Source: Actinomadura formosensis NBRC 14204
GTDB taxonomy: Bacteria; Actinomycetota; Actinomycetes; Streptosporangiales; Streptosporangiaceae
Direction of reading: 5' to 3'
NCBI RefSeq assembly: GCF_001552155.1
Contig: NZ_BCQQ01000026.1
Coordinates: 1-63,977, forward strand
DNA length: 63,977 bases
Of the stretch, positions 50,878-59,276 are shown piece after piece (positions within the stretch are counted from its first letter, which is position 1; each line of letters begins with the position of its first letter). The translations under genes were made by a program, and so were the position numbers. The notes under the pieces were generated by a model. That model had not been told where the DNA came from. It ran no database searches and saw only the letters and a program-made list of their open reading frames with translations.

Positions 50878-51254
50878 TACCCGAACGCCTGGATCACCGA
50901 CCAGATCCGCGGCTCAAGAAACCCGCATGATGACCGCCACCGAATCCGCCGCGCCAGCGGGCGGTGGTGTGTCGCCGCCGAGCCGGCCCGTATCACCCGG
51001 GTCCTGACGGTGCCATCGCCTCACGCCGCCGCCGGACGGCTGCAGGCCGCTCTCACCCGGCTCGTCCGCCTTCCCGTCCTGCCGACGAATTCAGATCCAT
51101 CCCCTTCGAAGCCGTCAACCCGTTCTTCCAGTCGTCTCGTCCCGCTACGCACGGCTTGTTGCTGATCGTGACCAGCAACAAGCCGTGCGGAAGCGAACGT
51201 GTGCAAGGTGGCGACCGAAGTTGCACGGGGCGGCATGGCGGGTTGGCGGAGGCG
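50878..51254. other. Intergenic region with a long hairpin
   Basis: Contains the 17-bp hairpin at 51148-51189. No open frame with convincing composition was seen. Confidence 0.5.
51148..51189. terminator. 17-bp perfect inverted repeat
   Basis: CGCACGGCTTGTTGCTG (51148-51164) pairs perfectly with 51173-51189 over an 8-base loop. It is 66 bases upstream of the HIT gene and 270 bases after the NAD-binding gene. It may be a terminator, but the stem is longer and less GC-biased than the others here, so a mobile-element relic is also possible. Confidence 0.55.
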
Positions 51255-51677
51255 ATGATCAGGTGGGTGAGCGACTGCACCTTCTGCAAGATCATTGCCG
51301 GACGACTGCCGTCCTACCGTGTTCTTGAGGACGAATACACGGTGGCGTTCCTCGACATCGCCCCGGCCTCGCCAGGACACACGCTGGTCGCCCCGCGCGA
51401 ACATGCCGCTGATGTGTGGACGATCTCCGAGACCGCCCATGCGCATGTCGCTCGGATGGCGCATCGAGTCGCTGCGCTGGTGAAGGCTGCGTTGGCTCCC
51501 GACGGGGTGAACATCGTGCATTCCACCGGCGAGGCCGCCCGACAGGAGGTCTTTCACTTCCATACCCACGTGGTCCCGCGCTGGCATGGCGACGATCTGC
51601 GGCTGATGTGGAGCTCCCAACCGGCTCCGGGCCGCGAACTCGAACGGACCTTGGAACTGATCGCTGCAACCCGCTGA
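51255..51677 (+). CDS. HIT family protein
   Basis: 140 residues from ATG 51255 (GTG 51267 gives the more usual SDCTFCKI start). An N-terminal CTFCKIIAG motif is followed by LVAPREHAADVW and the histidine triad HFHTHVVPR. HIT proteins are nucleotide hydrolases or transferases (Ap4A, AMP-amide type). It is monocistronic, ended by the hairpin at 51726-51763. Confidence 0.88.
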   Translation: MIRWVSDCTFCKIIAGRLPSYRVLEDEYTVAFLDIAPASPGHTLVAPREHAADVWTISETAHAHVARMAHRVAALVKAALAPDGVNIVHSTGEAARQEVFHFHTHVVPRWHGDDLRLMWSSQPAPGRELERTLELIAATR

Positions 51678-51725
51678 CGTCAGCGATCAGGCACGTAGCG
51701 GGCACGGCGGCCGAAGGCACGAAGG

Positions 51726-51763
51726 AGGCCCAGTGTCCGTGACACTGCACTGACACTGGGCCT
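51726..51763. terminator. 12-bp stem hairpin terminator
   Basis: AGGCCCAGTGTC (51726-51737) pairs with 51752-51763 across a 14-base loop and is followed by TT on the plus strand, 49 bases after the HIT stop codon. Its distal arm resembles the tRNA-Gly terminator at 57096-57135 and lies at the same distance from the tRNA-like repeat. Confidence 0.8.
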
Positions 51764-51776
51764 TTGCGCTGCGAGG

Positions 51777-51808
51777 GGGTGACGGGAATCGAACCCGCGC
51801 TGTCAGCT
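51777..51808 (-). repeat. Direct repeat of the tRNA-Gly 3' half (attachment-site like)
   Basis: 32 bases identical to 57148-57179 in the tRNA-Gly(CCC) gene, extended by a mismatch and 5 more matching bases to 51814. It covers the T arm, variable loop and part of the anticodon arm; no 5' half able to fold a cloverleaf follows. This is the expected leftover of a tyrosine-integrase element inserted at the tRNA 3' end. Confidence 0.8.
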
Positions 51809-52034
51809 CGGGAACCAAGCCGATCCCGGCCGCCATAGCGGCTGACCTGGCCACCGCTCATACCGCGAGCGACCGCAACCGCCCCTTGATCAACTTAGCT
51901 AATTGCACGCCTCCTGACCCCGCTGGCCTGAACAGGACCGGGCTGTGTCGAGCCGATCGTGTCTGGCTGACCCCTCGATGCGAACCACGGGCATTCCTGG
52001 GCCGCCATAGCCTCTCCCAGCTGGTGACGTTCGT

Positions 52035-52697
52035 TCATTCAGCAGCGGAAACCTGGACCAGGTAGTCGGCCAACTCACCCGGCCGCGACAGCATCACCAT
52101 ATGACTACCGGGCATCTCATCCGGGGTGATACCGAGCCGCTCCTTCACGTGGCGGCGCACGAACTCGGGAGTGAACAAGCGGTCTTCGCGGCAGAGCAGG
52201 TATCTCGTCGGAACGTCCGGCCAGGTGGACAACGGCCAGGGTTCGCGCCCCACCCGGTCCATGCTCATCTTCTCGGCGAGCGCACCGTCATGGGCCAGCA
52301 CCTGCCGGGCCAGCTCCCGTGGGACGTCGTGCACATACAGTTCGTAGTCGTCGTCGATGCCGGACGAGGGCCGGCCGCGGTGCTCCCACCAGTCGTCCGG
52401 AGTCTCACCCGGTTTCGGGATCATGGCGTTCACCAGGACAAGCGCGGCGGCTCTGGCCCGCATGCACACGAGGGGGCCGACGAAGCCACCCCAGGAGTGG
52501 GCCACCACCACAAGAGGCCGGCGCTCGTCGATCGCCTGGACGACGGTGTCGGCGTAGTCCCAGAGCCCCGCCTGGGGGTCGGACATCGGCAGGTCCACCG
52601 CAACCGTGCCGTGCCCGCGGCCACGAAGCTCGGCCTCGAGTAGATGCCAGTCGAACGCACTTCCACCGCCGCCGTGGACAAAAGCGAAGGTCGTCAT
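52035..52697 (-). CDS. Alpha/beta hydrolase
   Basis: 220 residues from ATG 52697. Oxyanion-type N-terminus FVHGGGGSAFDWHLLE, nucleophile elbow VVVAHSWGG (Ser in GHSxG-like position), acid region YLLCREDRLF and the C-terminal catalytic His in PGSHMVMLSRPGELA. Length and motifs match esterase/salicylate-esterase-like single-domain hydrolases. It lies just inside the tRNA-bounded region and may be cargo of the element. The substrate is unknown. Confidence 0.87.
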   Translation of the reverse strand: MTTFAFVHGGGGSAFDWHLLEAELRGRGHGTVAVDLPMSDPQAGLWDYADTVVQAIDERRPLVVVAHSWGGFVGPLVCMRARAAALVLVNAMIPKPGETPDDWWEHRGRPSSGIDDDYELYVHDVPRELARQVLAHDGALAEKMSMDRVGREPWPLSTWPDVPTRYLLCREDRLFTPEFVRRHVKERLGITPDEMPGSHMVMLSRPGELADYLVQVSAAE

Positions 52698-52810
52698 GAC
52701 GGTTGTGACCGGCAACGGCGCGGAAACTCATCGGCGGGCGCCGGACAGATCGTTGATGGGGTGTTGCGGAATCGGCCGTGGGCATGGCAAAGGGCGCCCA
52801 TGATCAGTGT

Positions 52811-53280
52811 GTGAAGACAAACCTGGACGCCCTTCTGACCACACTGTACGTCTATCTGGACGATCATGTCCTGCCCTCGCGCGAACCCGTCCGGCGGCGG
52901 GGACGGCCCGAGCTGCTGCCCGATGTCGAGCTGGTGTGCGTGGCGGTGGCGCTGCACCTGGCCCGCGCCACTCGGCCTGGCACGACCGGCTGCGACTGAT
53001 GGACGGCACCCCGGTGCCGTGCGGCACCTCCCGCATCACCATGGACCGCTCTGCGCTGGGCGAGATCGCCGGCTACGGCCGCGATGTGTCCCACCACGCC
53101 TTCTACCGGGGCGCCAAGCCTTGCTGATCACCACCGCCGACCGCGTTCAGCCTGGCCTGCCCCAAAGAACTGGGCGAACGCAGACAAGCCCTGCACCTGC
53201 TGCGCCTGCGCCCGATCACCGGCGGCCCATGCCCGATCCGCGTCCGCGATGGCCGGTCCGCAGCGCATGGCGCCAGTGAC
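52811..53280 (+). pseudogene. IS982-type transposase remnant
   Basis: Pieces of a transposase lie in successive frames: KTNLDALLTTLYVYLDDHVL, GRPELLPDVELVCVAVA, then after an internal deletion LMDGTPVPCGTSR, AGYGRDVSHHAFYRGAK, and finally a LACPKELGERRQALHLL-type piece. These follow the order of IS982-family DDE transposases, but about a third of the protein is missing and at least two frameshifts are present, so it cannot be active. Terminal inverted repeats were not identified. Confidence 0.7.
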
Positions 53281-53312
53281 CTATAAGGCGCGCCACCCGT
53301 TACGCCCGGCCA

Positions 53313-54239
53313 TCAATTACAGTCTCCCGGCGTGGTGGGCATCTCCGGCCAAGGCCCCCTTTTGGCTTTCTCCATCATTCTCTCGATGTCCTCCAGGCAA
53401 AGAGCCTGCGCATCGAATCGCTGGCGATAGGCGAGCACCAACGCGGACACCGAACAGAGCACATCGCCGTTGCGCGTGTGAAAATGCGGTTCAGGGTACC
53501 TCATCTCATACCCCCCGTCTTGGTACCCTTTTTCCTCCGCTGTAGAGCGCGAGTGATAGGAAACGATTTCTTTCGCCTCGTACGGCAACACCAATGACGG
53601 CCGCCGGGACATCATGTCTTCCCAGCCCTCGCGCATTTCAGCATGGCGACCCGGATCAAGGATCGCTTCGGGGACTGCGATCAGCCAGTGCGGAAACAGG
53701 ACCTCGATAGCGGTTCCTGAATCATGGAGCGCACACACCACCTCAGGGATTTCACTCCCATCCGCGCAGTAGGCGTACAGATCGGGTCTTCTTGCGCTGA
53801 ATCCCGCGGCCTCGAGCTGCTCGGCCAGCGACATGCCTTCCTGCTCCTCGCGCAGCGTCCGGTATGACCTGCCCAGCAGGCCGAACAGCAGTTGCCGCTC
53901 CGCCCACCGGCTCACCCGCCTGCCGCCCGCTGACAGCGAGAAGACGTCTATGTCACGCCGACCCTGCTCACCTTCTACCAGGAGCCAACGCTCCTCTGGC
54001 CGCGACCCCAGAACTCCCAGCAGGCCCTTCGGTGGGGCCATGACGACGATGGACTTGATTCCCCGCCGCCAGAACAACAGCCACCGCCAAGGGGCACTCC
54101 GGTAGAAGACGGTACGTCCCTCGCCTGCACCGAGCAGATAGAAACCTATGCCTGGAGGATGCGATGAGGTGGGGTCCTCCGGCGATCCGCCCTGTTCAAA
54201 GAGCTCCATCTCTTCGGACGCGGCCATATCGCCTTCCAT
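53313..54239 (-). CDS. Hypothetical protein, element cargo
   Basis: 308 residues from ATG 54239, with GGAGG five bases upstream. An acidic N-terminus is followed by a beta-rich region (GFYLLGAGEGRTVFYRSAPW, IKSIVVMAPPKGLLGVLGS) and a C-terminal part with HFHTRNGDVLCSVSALVLAY. No family is recognised and there is no membrane helix or signal peptide. It sits between a dead transposase and a dead integrase, which suggests acquired cargo, but its intact frame and good ribosome-binding site suggest it is still expressed. Confidence 0.7.
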   Translation of the reverse strand: MEGDMAASEEMELFEQGGSPEDPTSSHPPGIGFYLLGAGEGRTVFYRSAPWRWLLFWRRGIKSIVVMAPPKGLLGVLGSRPEERWLLVEGEQGRRDIDVFSLSAGGRRVSRWAERQLLFGLLGRSYRTLREEQEGMSLAEQLEAAGFSARRPDLYAYCADGSEIPEVVCALHDSGTAIEVLFPHWLIAVPEAILDPGRHAEMREGWEDMMSRRPSLVLPYEAKEIVSYHSRSTAEEKGYQDGGYEMRYPEPHFHTRNGDVLCSVSALVLAYRQRFDAQALCLEDIERMMEKAKRGPWPEMPTTPGDCN

Positions 54240-54482
54240 GGAACCCTCCGGTCGGCGCGAGGTCGGGGCGGGCAGCACGCCGCCGGCATTCCGCCGACGC
54301 TGGCACCCACGATCATTTTGGTGCCCCATAGACGATAATCGGAAACTCGCCACATTCCGGACCCGCGGCCAGACCGGTCTCCCCCTACCGCCGCGACGGC
54401 GGCCCGTAGGGTTCCGGTCGACGGTGTACGTTCGCGGCTCCATGTACGGAGTACAGCGGGCCACCTCCGCGGCCGAGTGGGT

Positions 54483-55290
54483 GTGGAGGACAAGGAACTC
54501 AGCCCCAAGACCGTCCAGCTCTACGAACTGCTGTTGCGGCTCCATCTGAACCCGACCTTCGGTCAGACGAGCATCGGCGACATCCGAGAAGAGGACGTTC
54601 GGAAGTGGCGGACGTCCCGTCTCAAGGCCGGTCCCAAGAGCTAGCCGACCTTCGGGCCGGTCACGATCCCCAAGGCATACCGGCTGCTACGCGCCATCCT
54701 CAACACGGCGGTTCGGGACAAGCACATCAAAGAGAACCCATGCCAGATACCCGGCGCCGACCGGGAGTCGAGCCCAGAACGGCCCGTCCCGAGCGTGGCC
54801 GAGGTCTACCGAATCGCCGACGCATCACACCTCGCTACCGGGCGCTCGTCCTCCTCGCGACTTTCGGCAACCTGCGAGGGGGCGAGTTGACGGGCCTCCG
54901 ACGTAGGAACCTCGACCTCGACGCCGGGACGGTCCGCGTGGACGAAACCGTCTATGAGCTGGGGCCACTGGTCAAGGGAACACCCAAGTCAGAAGCCAGC
55001 CGACGCACGGTCGCCCTCCCCGACCTGATCATCCCGACCTGCGCAAACACCTGGACGAGTACGCCCAACCCGGCCCCAAGAGGTTCGTGTTCGTCGGCGT
55101 TCAGGGCGGGCAGGTCCGGCGGAGCAATTTCTCCAAGACCTGGGCACGGGCGCTGGAGAGCGCGGGATTGGAGGTCGGCGCGATCCACCTCCATGACCTC
55201 CGCCACACGGGCAACACCTATGCGGCCGAGTCGGGGGCGTCGCTGGCCGAGCTGATGAACCGGACGGGGCACTCGTCCACGCCGACCGAT
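54483..55290 (+). pseudogene. Tyrosine recombinase (phage-type integrase), broken
   Basis: The N-terminal SAM-like domain is readable from GTG 54483 (LSPKTVQLYELLLRLHLNPT, IGDIREEDVRKWRTSRLKAG) and stops at 54644. Core pieces follow in other frames: KAYRLLRAILNTAVRDKHIK, ALVLLATFGNL, LTGLRRRNLDLDAGTVRVDE, GTPKSEASRRTVALPDL and IHLHDLRHTGNTYAAESGAS (HxxR motif), GHSS. At least three frameshifts occur, and the catalytic Tyr region is missing. It is therefore dead. Located inside the tRNA-Gly-bounded segment, it is the likely enzyme that inserted the element. Confidence 0.85.
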
Positions 55291-55363
55291 TCAGGAGCGG
55301 CGCAGCCGCCTGGCACAAGCACGCTCACGCCCACGAAGTTCGCCCTCAACACACGGAGGGGTT

Positions 55364-55960
55364 CTAGCGTTCTGGCAGCGTTGCGTGCGGAGGCGTGGGC
55401 ACGATCTTGATCATGGTATTGGTGATCGCCCATCGCTCGTGGTCGCGCCAGGCTCCATCGATGTACAGCAGTTCGGGCGAGTAGCCCTCATGGCGGAAGC
55501 CGACTCGTCGGACCAGTCTGAGGGAGGCGTGGTTCTCGGGTTGTATCTGGGCCTCGAGCCGGTGAAGCTGCAACTGCTCGAAGCTGTAGCGCACGACCAG
55601 CGCGAGCCCTTCGGTCATGTAGCCTTGGCCGGCGGTAGGGCCGAAGGCAGCGTAGGCAATGGACCCGGATTGAAACCGTCCCCGGATGATGCTGTTGACG
55701 TTGACCACACCGGCAATGGCTCCACTGTTGCGCACGCAGATCAGCACCGACTTCTCGTCGGGCTGCTCATATCGCGTGAGGTAAGCCCGATACTGCTCTG
55801 GTGTGGACGGCAAAGCCATCCACGGGCGGTGCAGTTCCGTACTGGCGCTCACCAGGTTAAGAAACTCCTCCTCGTCACAGCTGGCGAGGTGGCGCAGGGT
55901 CACCCGGCAGGACGGGTCCGGTTGGTTGCCTAGGAAAGCTTCGATCACTGCATCGTTCAC
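55364..55960 (-). CDS. GNAT acetyltransferase (RimJ/RimL-like)
   Basis: 198 residues, GTG start at 55960. Family features: VTLRHLASCDEEEFLNLVSA, IAGVVNVNSIIRGRFQSGSI, the acetyl-CoA loop FGPTAGQGYMTEGLALVV and RLEAQIQPENHASLRLVRRV with GFRHEGYSPELL. This is the RimJ/L subgroup that acetylates N-termini or small amines. It is read towards the broken integrase and follows the methyltransferase by 56 bases, possibly one transcript. Cargo of the decayed element. Confidence 0.87.
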   Translation of the reverse strand: MNDAVIEAFLGNQPDPSCRVTLRHLASCDEEEFLNLVSASTELHRPWMALPSTPEQYRAYLTRYEQPDEKSVLICVRNSGAIAGVVNVNSIIRGRFQSGSIAYAAFGPTAGQGYMTEGLALVVRYSFEQLQLHRLEAQIQPENHASLRLVRRVGFRHEGYSPELLYIDGAWRDHERWAITNTMIKIVPTPPHATLPER

Positions 55961-56016
55961 GGACCGGACGGTACTGGACACCCAGGGAGATGGGGCAAAC
56001 TTCGGTGCGGTCGTGT

Positions 56017-56757
56017 TTATGGTTTGTGGGTTATCCAGAGCATTTCTGCCGGCCAGTGATGTGCCCAGTCGGGCGGGTCGGTTTCGTTGTAGCCGTTGAG
56101 TGTTCCGGGTTCGGGCCGCGGCTCGAGGAGGTCGTCGATGATGAGGCCCGCGCCGCGCAGGGTCTTGATCCAGTCGCCGTAGGTGAGCTGATAGCTGGCC
56201 GCTCCGTGGTCTTCGGCGATGGTGTTCAGCCCGAAGTAGTCGTGGTGCAGCGTGGTGGTTACGCGGCGGGCGTCGTCGTCGTAGCAGGCTTCGAACCATG
56301 GGCTGGCGGCGTTGAACACCAGGCGCCCGCCGCGGCGCAGGACGCGTGCGGCCTGCGGGACGGCCAGGTGCGGGGGTGCCCAGCTAAGCCCGCCATGGTC
56401 GCAGAACACCAGGTCGAAGCTGCCGGCGGCGAACGGAAGCAGTTCGGCTGCGCCCTGCACCAGCGGGTAGCGGACCGTCCCCATCGCGCGGGCTGCTGCG
56501 GCAAGCTGAGCTTCGGACAGGTCGAGCCCGACCACGGTGGCGCCCTCGGCGGCGAGTGACCTGGACCACTGGCCGGCGCCGCAGCCGAGTTCAAGGACGC
56601 GCTTGCCGGTAACGTCGCCCAAGGCATGCAGGTGCGCGTCGGGGATGGCGTACATGCCCCACAGCCGGGGCGCGGCGCCGATCTGCGGGTCGTGCTCGTG
56701 CTGGTAGGCGCGGCTGATCTGGTTCCAGTACCGCCGGTTGGCGGGGATGCTGTCCAC
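56017..56757 (-). CDS. SAM-dependent methyltransferase (class I)
   Basis: 246 residues from GTG 56757. AdoMet motif I is VLELGCGAGQWSRSLAAEGA, followed by VVGLDLSEAQLAAAA, ELLPFAAGSFDLVFCDHGGL and RVLRRGGRLVFNAAS, the full class I order. The C-terminal part (YGDWIKTLRGAGLIIDDLLE) is the usual Methyltransf_11 tail. The substrate is unknown. It is the cargo gene nearest the tRNA. Confidence 0.88.
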   Translation of the reverse strand: MDSIPANRRYWNQISRAYQHEHDPQIGAAPRLWGMYAIPDAHLHALGDVTGKRVLELGCGAGQWSRSLAAEGATVVGLDLSEAQLAAAARAMGTVRYPLVQGAAELLPFAAGSFDLVFCDHGGLSWAPPHLAVPQAARVLRRGGRLVFNAASPWFEACYDDDARRVTTTLHHDYFGLNTIAEDHGAASYQLTYGDWIKTLRGAGLIIDDLLEPRPEPGTLNGYNETDPPDWAHHWPAEMLWITHKP

Positions 56758-57141
56758 ACGCCGACTCCAGCACCGCCCTCCGGGGACGGTCAACACGATT
56801 AGGGCACGGCCGGGATCATTGCAGCGAGGCGCTATCTGTTTGTGATCTTCCCTCTGTGCGGGCGCCCCATGCGTCCTCCTAGGAGGCCGCTCGGAGGACA
56901 ACAAGCGTAAGTCGAATATCGTTCTGTCCACGTTCACGCTGGCTGAGGCGGACGGGCGACGCGGCGGGACCAGCCGCGTAGCGGCGCCCTCGATGCCCTC
57001 GTCCGGGAAGAGTGCGACAAGGACGACGGCGAGGCGGCTGGGACACTGGTGCCGGTGGCCTAATGGCCCGCCGTTGATGGCGGTCAAAAATGATCAAGGC
57101 CCAGGATCGGGAATCATGTCCCTGGCCTGGGCCTTCGTTGG
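56758..57141. other. Intergenic, no gene seen
   Basis: 384 bases between the methyltransferase and tRNA-Gly. The only structure supported is the tRNA terminator at 57096-57135. Short frames on both strands lack protein-like composition. Confidence 0.45.
57096..57135 (-). terminator. tRNA-Gly terminator hairpin
   Basis: AAGGCCCAGG (57096-57105) pairs with CCTGGGCCTT (57126-57135), 6 bases beyond the tRNA 3' end in its transcription direction. The loop of 20 bases may pair further. Confidence 0.7.
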
Positions 57142-57215
57142 TGGAGCGGGTGACGGGAATCGAACCCGCGCTGTCAGCTTGGGAAGCTGAAGTTCTACCA
57201 TTGAACTACACCCGC
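57142..57215 (-). tRNA. tRNA-Gly (CCC anticodon), CCA encoded
   Basis: The minus strand folds as a cloverleaf: acceptor GCGGGTG/CACCCGC, D arm GTTC-AATGGTA-GAAC, anticodon arm TCAGC-TTCCCAA-GCTGA with anticodon CCC, T arm with GGGTTCGATTCCC, discriminator T and encoded CCA. 74 bases with CCA. It is the intact tRNA at the edge of the integrative remnant. Confidence 0.95.
57148..57179 (-). repeat. Direct repeat, tRNA side of the integrative remnant
   Basis: Partner of 51777-51808, 32 of 32 bases identical. With the mismatch at 57180 and the next five identical bases it reaches the anticodon. The two copies bound about 5.4 kb. Confidence 0.8.
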
Positions 57216-57294
57216 GTGGTGCCCTTGGGGCGCCATGCTGTGGATACTGTACCGGATCGTCGGGGTGGGTGCGGGGTGGGATAGCTTTTCTGGC

Positions 57295-57870
57295 GTGCTG
57301 CTCTCCGATCGCGACATCAGGGCCGAGCTCGACAACGGGCGGGTGAAGATCGACCCGTTTGAGCCGGGCATGGTTCAGCCGTCCAGTGTGGACGTGCGGC
57401 TGGACAGGTACTTCCGGGTGTTCGAGAACCACAAGTATCCGCACATCGATCCCGCTGTGGAGCAGCCGGATCTGACGCGGCTGGTGGAGGTCGAGCCTGA
57501 GGAGGCCTTCGTGCTGCATCCCGGGGAGTTCGTGCTCGCGTCGACCTATGAGGTCTTCGCGTTGCCGGATGATCTCGCGGCGCGGCTGGAGGGGAAGAGT
57601 TCGCTCGGCAGGCTGGGGTTGCTCACGCACTCGACGGCCGGGTGGATCGATCCGGGGTTCAGCGGCCACGTGACGTTGGAGCTGTCGAACGTGGCGACGT
57701 TGCCGATCAAGCTGTGGCCGGGGATGAAGATCGGGCAGATGTGCCTGTTCCGGACGAGCTCGCCGGCGGAGTACCCGTACGGGTCGGCGAAGTACGGGTC
57801 GCGGTATCAGGACCAGCGGGGGCCGACGCCGTCGCGGTCGTACCTGAACTTCCACCGGACGAAGGTGTAG
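57295..57870 (+). CDS. dcd: dCTP deaminase
   Basis: 191 residues from GTG 57295, which gives the family N-terminus [20 protein letters not shown]; longer upstream starts do not match the family. Conserved [41 protein letters not shown] and HVTLELSN with the catalytic Glu. It deaminates dCTP to dUTP for thymidylate synthesis; some actinobacterial members also hydrolyse dUTP. It stands alone beside tRNA-Gly, a common actinomycete arrangement. Confidence 0.93.
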   Translation: MLLSDRDIRAELDNGRVKIDPFEPGMVQPSSVDVRLDRYFRVFENHKYPHIDPAVEQPDLTRLVEVEPEEAFVLHPGEFVLASTYEVFALPDDLAARLEGKSSLGRLGLLTHSTAGWIDPGFSGHVTLELSNVATLPIKLWPGMKIGQMCLFRTSSPAEYPYGSAKYGSRYQDQRGPTPSRSYLNFHRTKV

Positions 57871-58046
57871 CCGAATTGTGACCTGAGTGTGACGCAATCC
57901 ACCAAAAGGTGAAACTTTTTCTCTTACCGGGTAGTTTCAAGCGACGCACACCCTTGGCGTCTGGTTGACACTCTCTTTACTTGAGGGTCTGGCGCCTGGA
58001 CGGCGACCCGTTTCCGCGTATCGACGCGGGAACCCGGAAGGAGATC

Positions 58047-59276
58047 GTGTCAGCACTCCGCGCGGAAAGCGTCACCAAGCTCTTCGGTCGTAAGACGGCA
58101 GAGGCACAGCGGAAACTCAGGGCGGGCGCCGATCTGAAGGCGATCCGCGACCTCGGGGTCACACCGGCGGTGGTGGACGCCACGTTCGAGGTCCGGCAGG
58201 GCGAGATCTTCGTGGTCATGGGCCTGTCGGGGTCGGGGAAGTCGACCCTGATCCGGATGCTGAACGGGCTGCTCGGGGTCACGTCCGGGACCGTCGAGAT
58301 CGATGGTCAGGACATTGCGAAGTTGTCGCCGAAGGCGCTGCGGGCGCTGCGGCAGAACAAGGTCAGCATGGTCTTCCAGCACTTCGCGTTGTTCCCGCAC
58401 AGGACGGTTCTGGCCAACGCGGCGTATGGGCTTGAGGTCCGGGGTGTCGCGAAGGAGGAACGCGAGAAGACGGCCCGCGAGTTTCTGGCCCTGGTGGGGC
58501 TTGAAGGCTGGGAGGACAGGCTTCCCCGGCAGTTGTCGGGCGGTATGCAGCAGCGCGTGGGACTCGCGAGGGCGCTCGCGGCGGGCACCGACATCATCTT
58601 GATGGACGAGGCGTTCAGCGCGCTCGACCCGCTGATCCGGCGGGAGGTCCAGGATCTTCTGCTGGATTTGCAGGGACGGTTCGGGAAGACCATCGTCTTC
58701 ATCACGCACGACCTGAACGAGGCCATGCGCATCGGCGACCGCATCGCGGTGATGCGGGAGGGCCGGATCGTGCAGATCGGCACGGCCGAGGAGATCCTGA
58801 CCGACCCGGCGAACGACTACGTCGCCCAGTTCGTCGCGGATGTGGACCGTACCAAAGTGCTGACGGCGTCGTCCGTCATGGAGAAGCCGCTGGTCACGGT
58901 GCCGGCGTCGACCGGGCCCCGGACGGCGCTGCGGACGATGCGCGAGCACCAGACGTCCGCGGCGTTCGTGGTGGGACGCGACCGCAGGCTGATCGGCCGG
59001 GTGCGCGCCACGGCGGTCGCCGACGCGGTGCAGGACAACGTCCAGACGCTGGACGGCCTGGTCGACGCGGAGGACCCGGTGGCGCCGGACACCCCGGTCG
59101 CGGATCTGTTCGCCCGGTGCGCCGAGAGCGAGTTGCCGGTGCCGGTCGCGGACGGGGACGGGACGCTGCTCGGCGTCATCCCCAGGGTGACCCTGCTGGC
59201 CGCGCTGGGCGCGATCAACTCGCAGGTGACCGAGGAGGAACTGGCGCTGGCACAGGAGGGCAGTGACGGTGAGTGA
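58047..59276 (+). CDS. proV: Glycine betaine/proline ABC transporter ATPase with CBS domains
   Basis: 409 residues from GTG 58047 with GGAAGGAG upstream. Walker A GLSGSGKST, Q-loop FQHFALFPHRTVL, signature LSGGMQQRVGLARAL, Walker B ILMDEAFSALDP, and switch His VFITHDLNEAM. The MVFQHFALFPH and KLFGRKTAEA segments are typical of ProV/OpuAA. A C-terminal CBS pair (about 285-395; AFVVGRDRRLIGRVRATAVA) senses ionic strength in OpuA homologues. First gene of the three-gene osmoprotectant uptake operon; it overlaps proW by 8 bases. Confidence 0.92.
   Translation: MSALRAESVTKLFGRKTAEAQRKLRAGADLKAIRDLGVTPAVVDATFEVRQGEIFVVMGLSGSGKSTLIRMLNGLLGVTSGTVEIDGQDIAKLSPKALRALRQNKVSMVFQHFALFPHRTVLANAAYGLEVRGVAKEEREKTAREFLALVGLEGWEDRLPRQLSGGMQQRVGLARALAAGTDIILMDEAFSALDPLIRREVQDLLLDLQGRFGKTIVFITHDLNEAMRIGDRIAVMREGRIVQIGTAEEILTDPANDYVAQFVADVDRTKVLTASSVMEKPLVTVPASTGPRTALRTMREHQTSAAFVVGRDRRLIGRVRATAVADAVQDNVQTLDGLVDAEDPVAPDTPVADLFARCAESELPVPVADGDGTLLGVIPRVTLLAALGAINSQVTEEELALAQEGSDGE

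Noticed and set aside
51777..51860. A second complete tRNA-Gly
   Set aside because: Only the 3' half is conserved; no acceptor 5' strand, D arm or 7-base anticodon loop can be drawn.
57235..57294. Upstream ATG for dcd
   Set aside because: The 20 extra residues do not match the family N-terminus; GTG 57295 gives the standard start.
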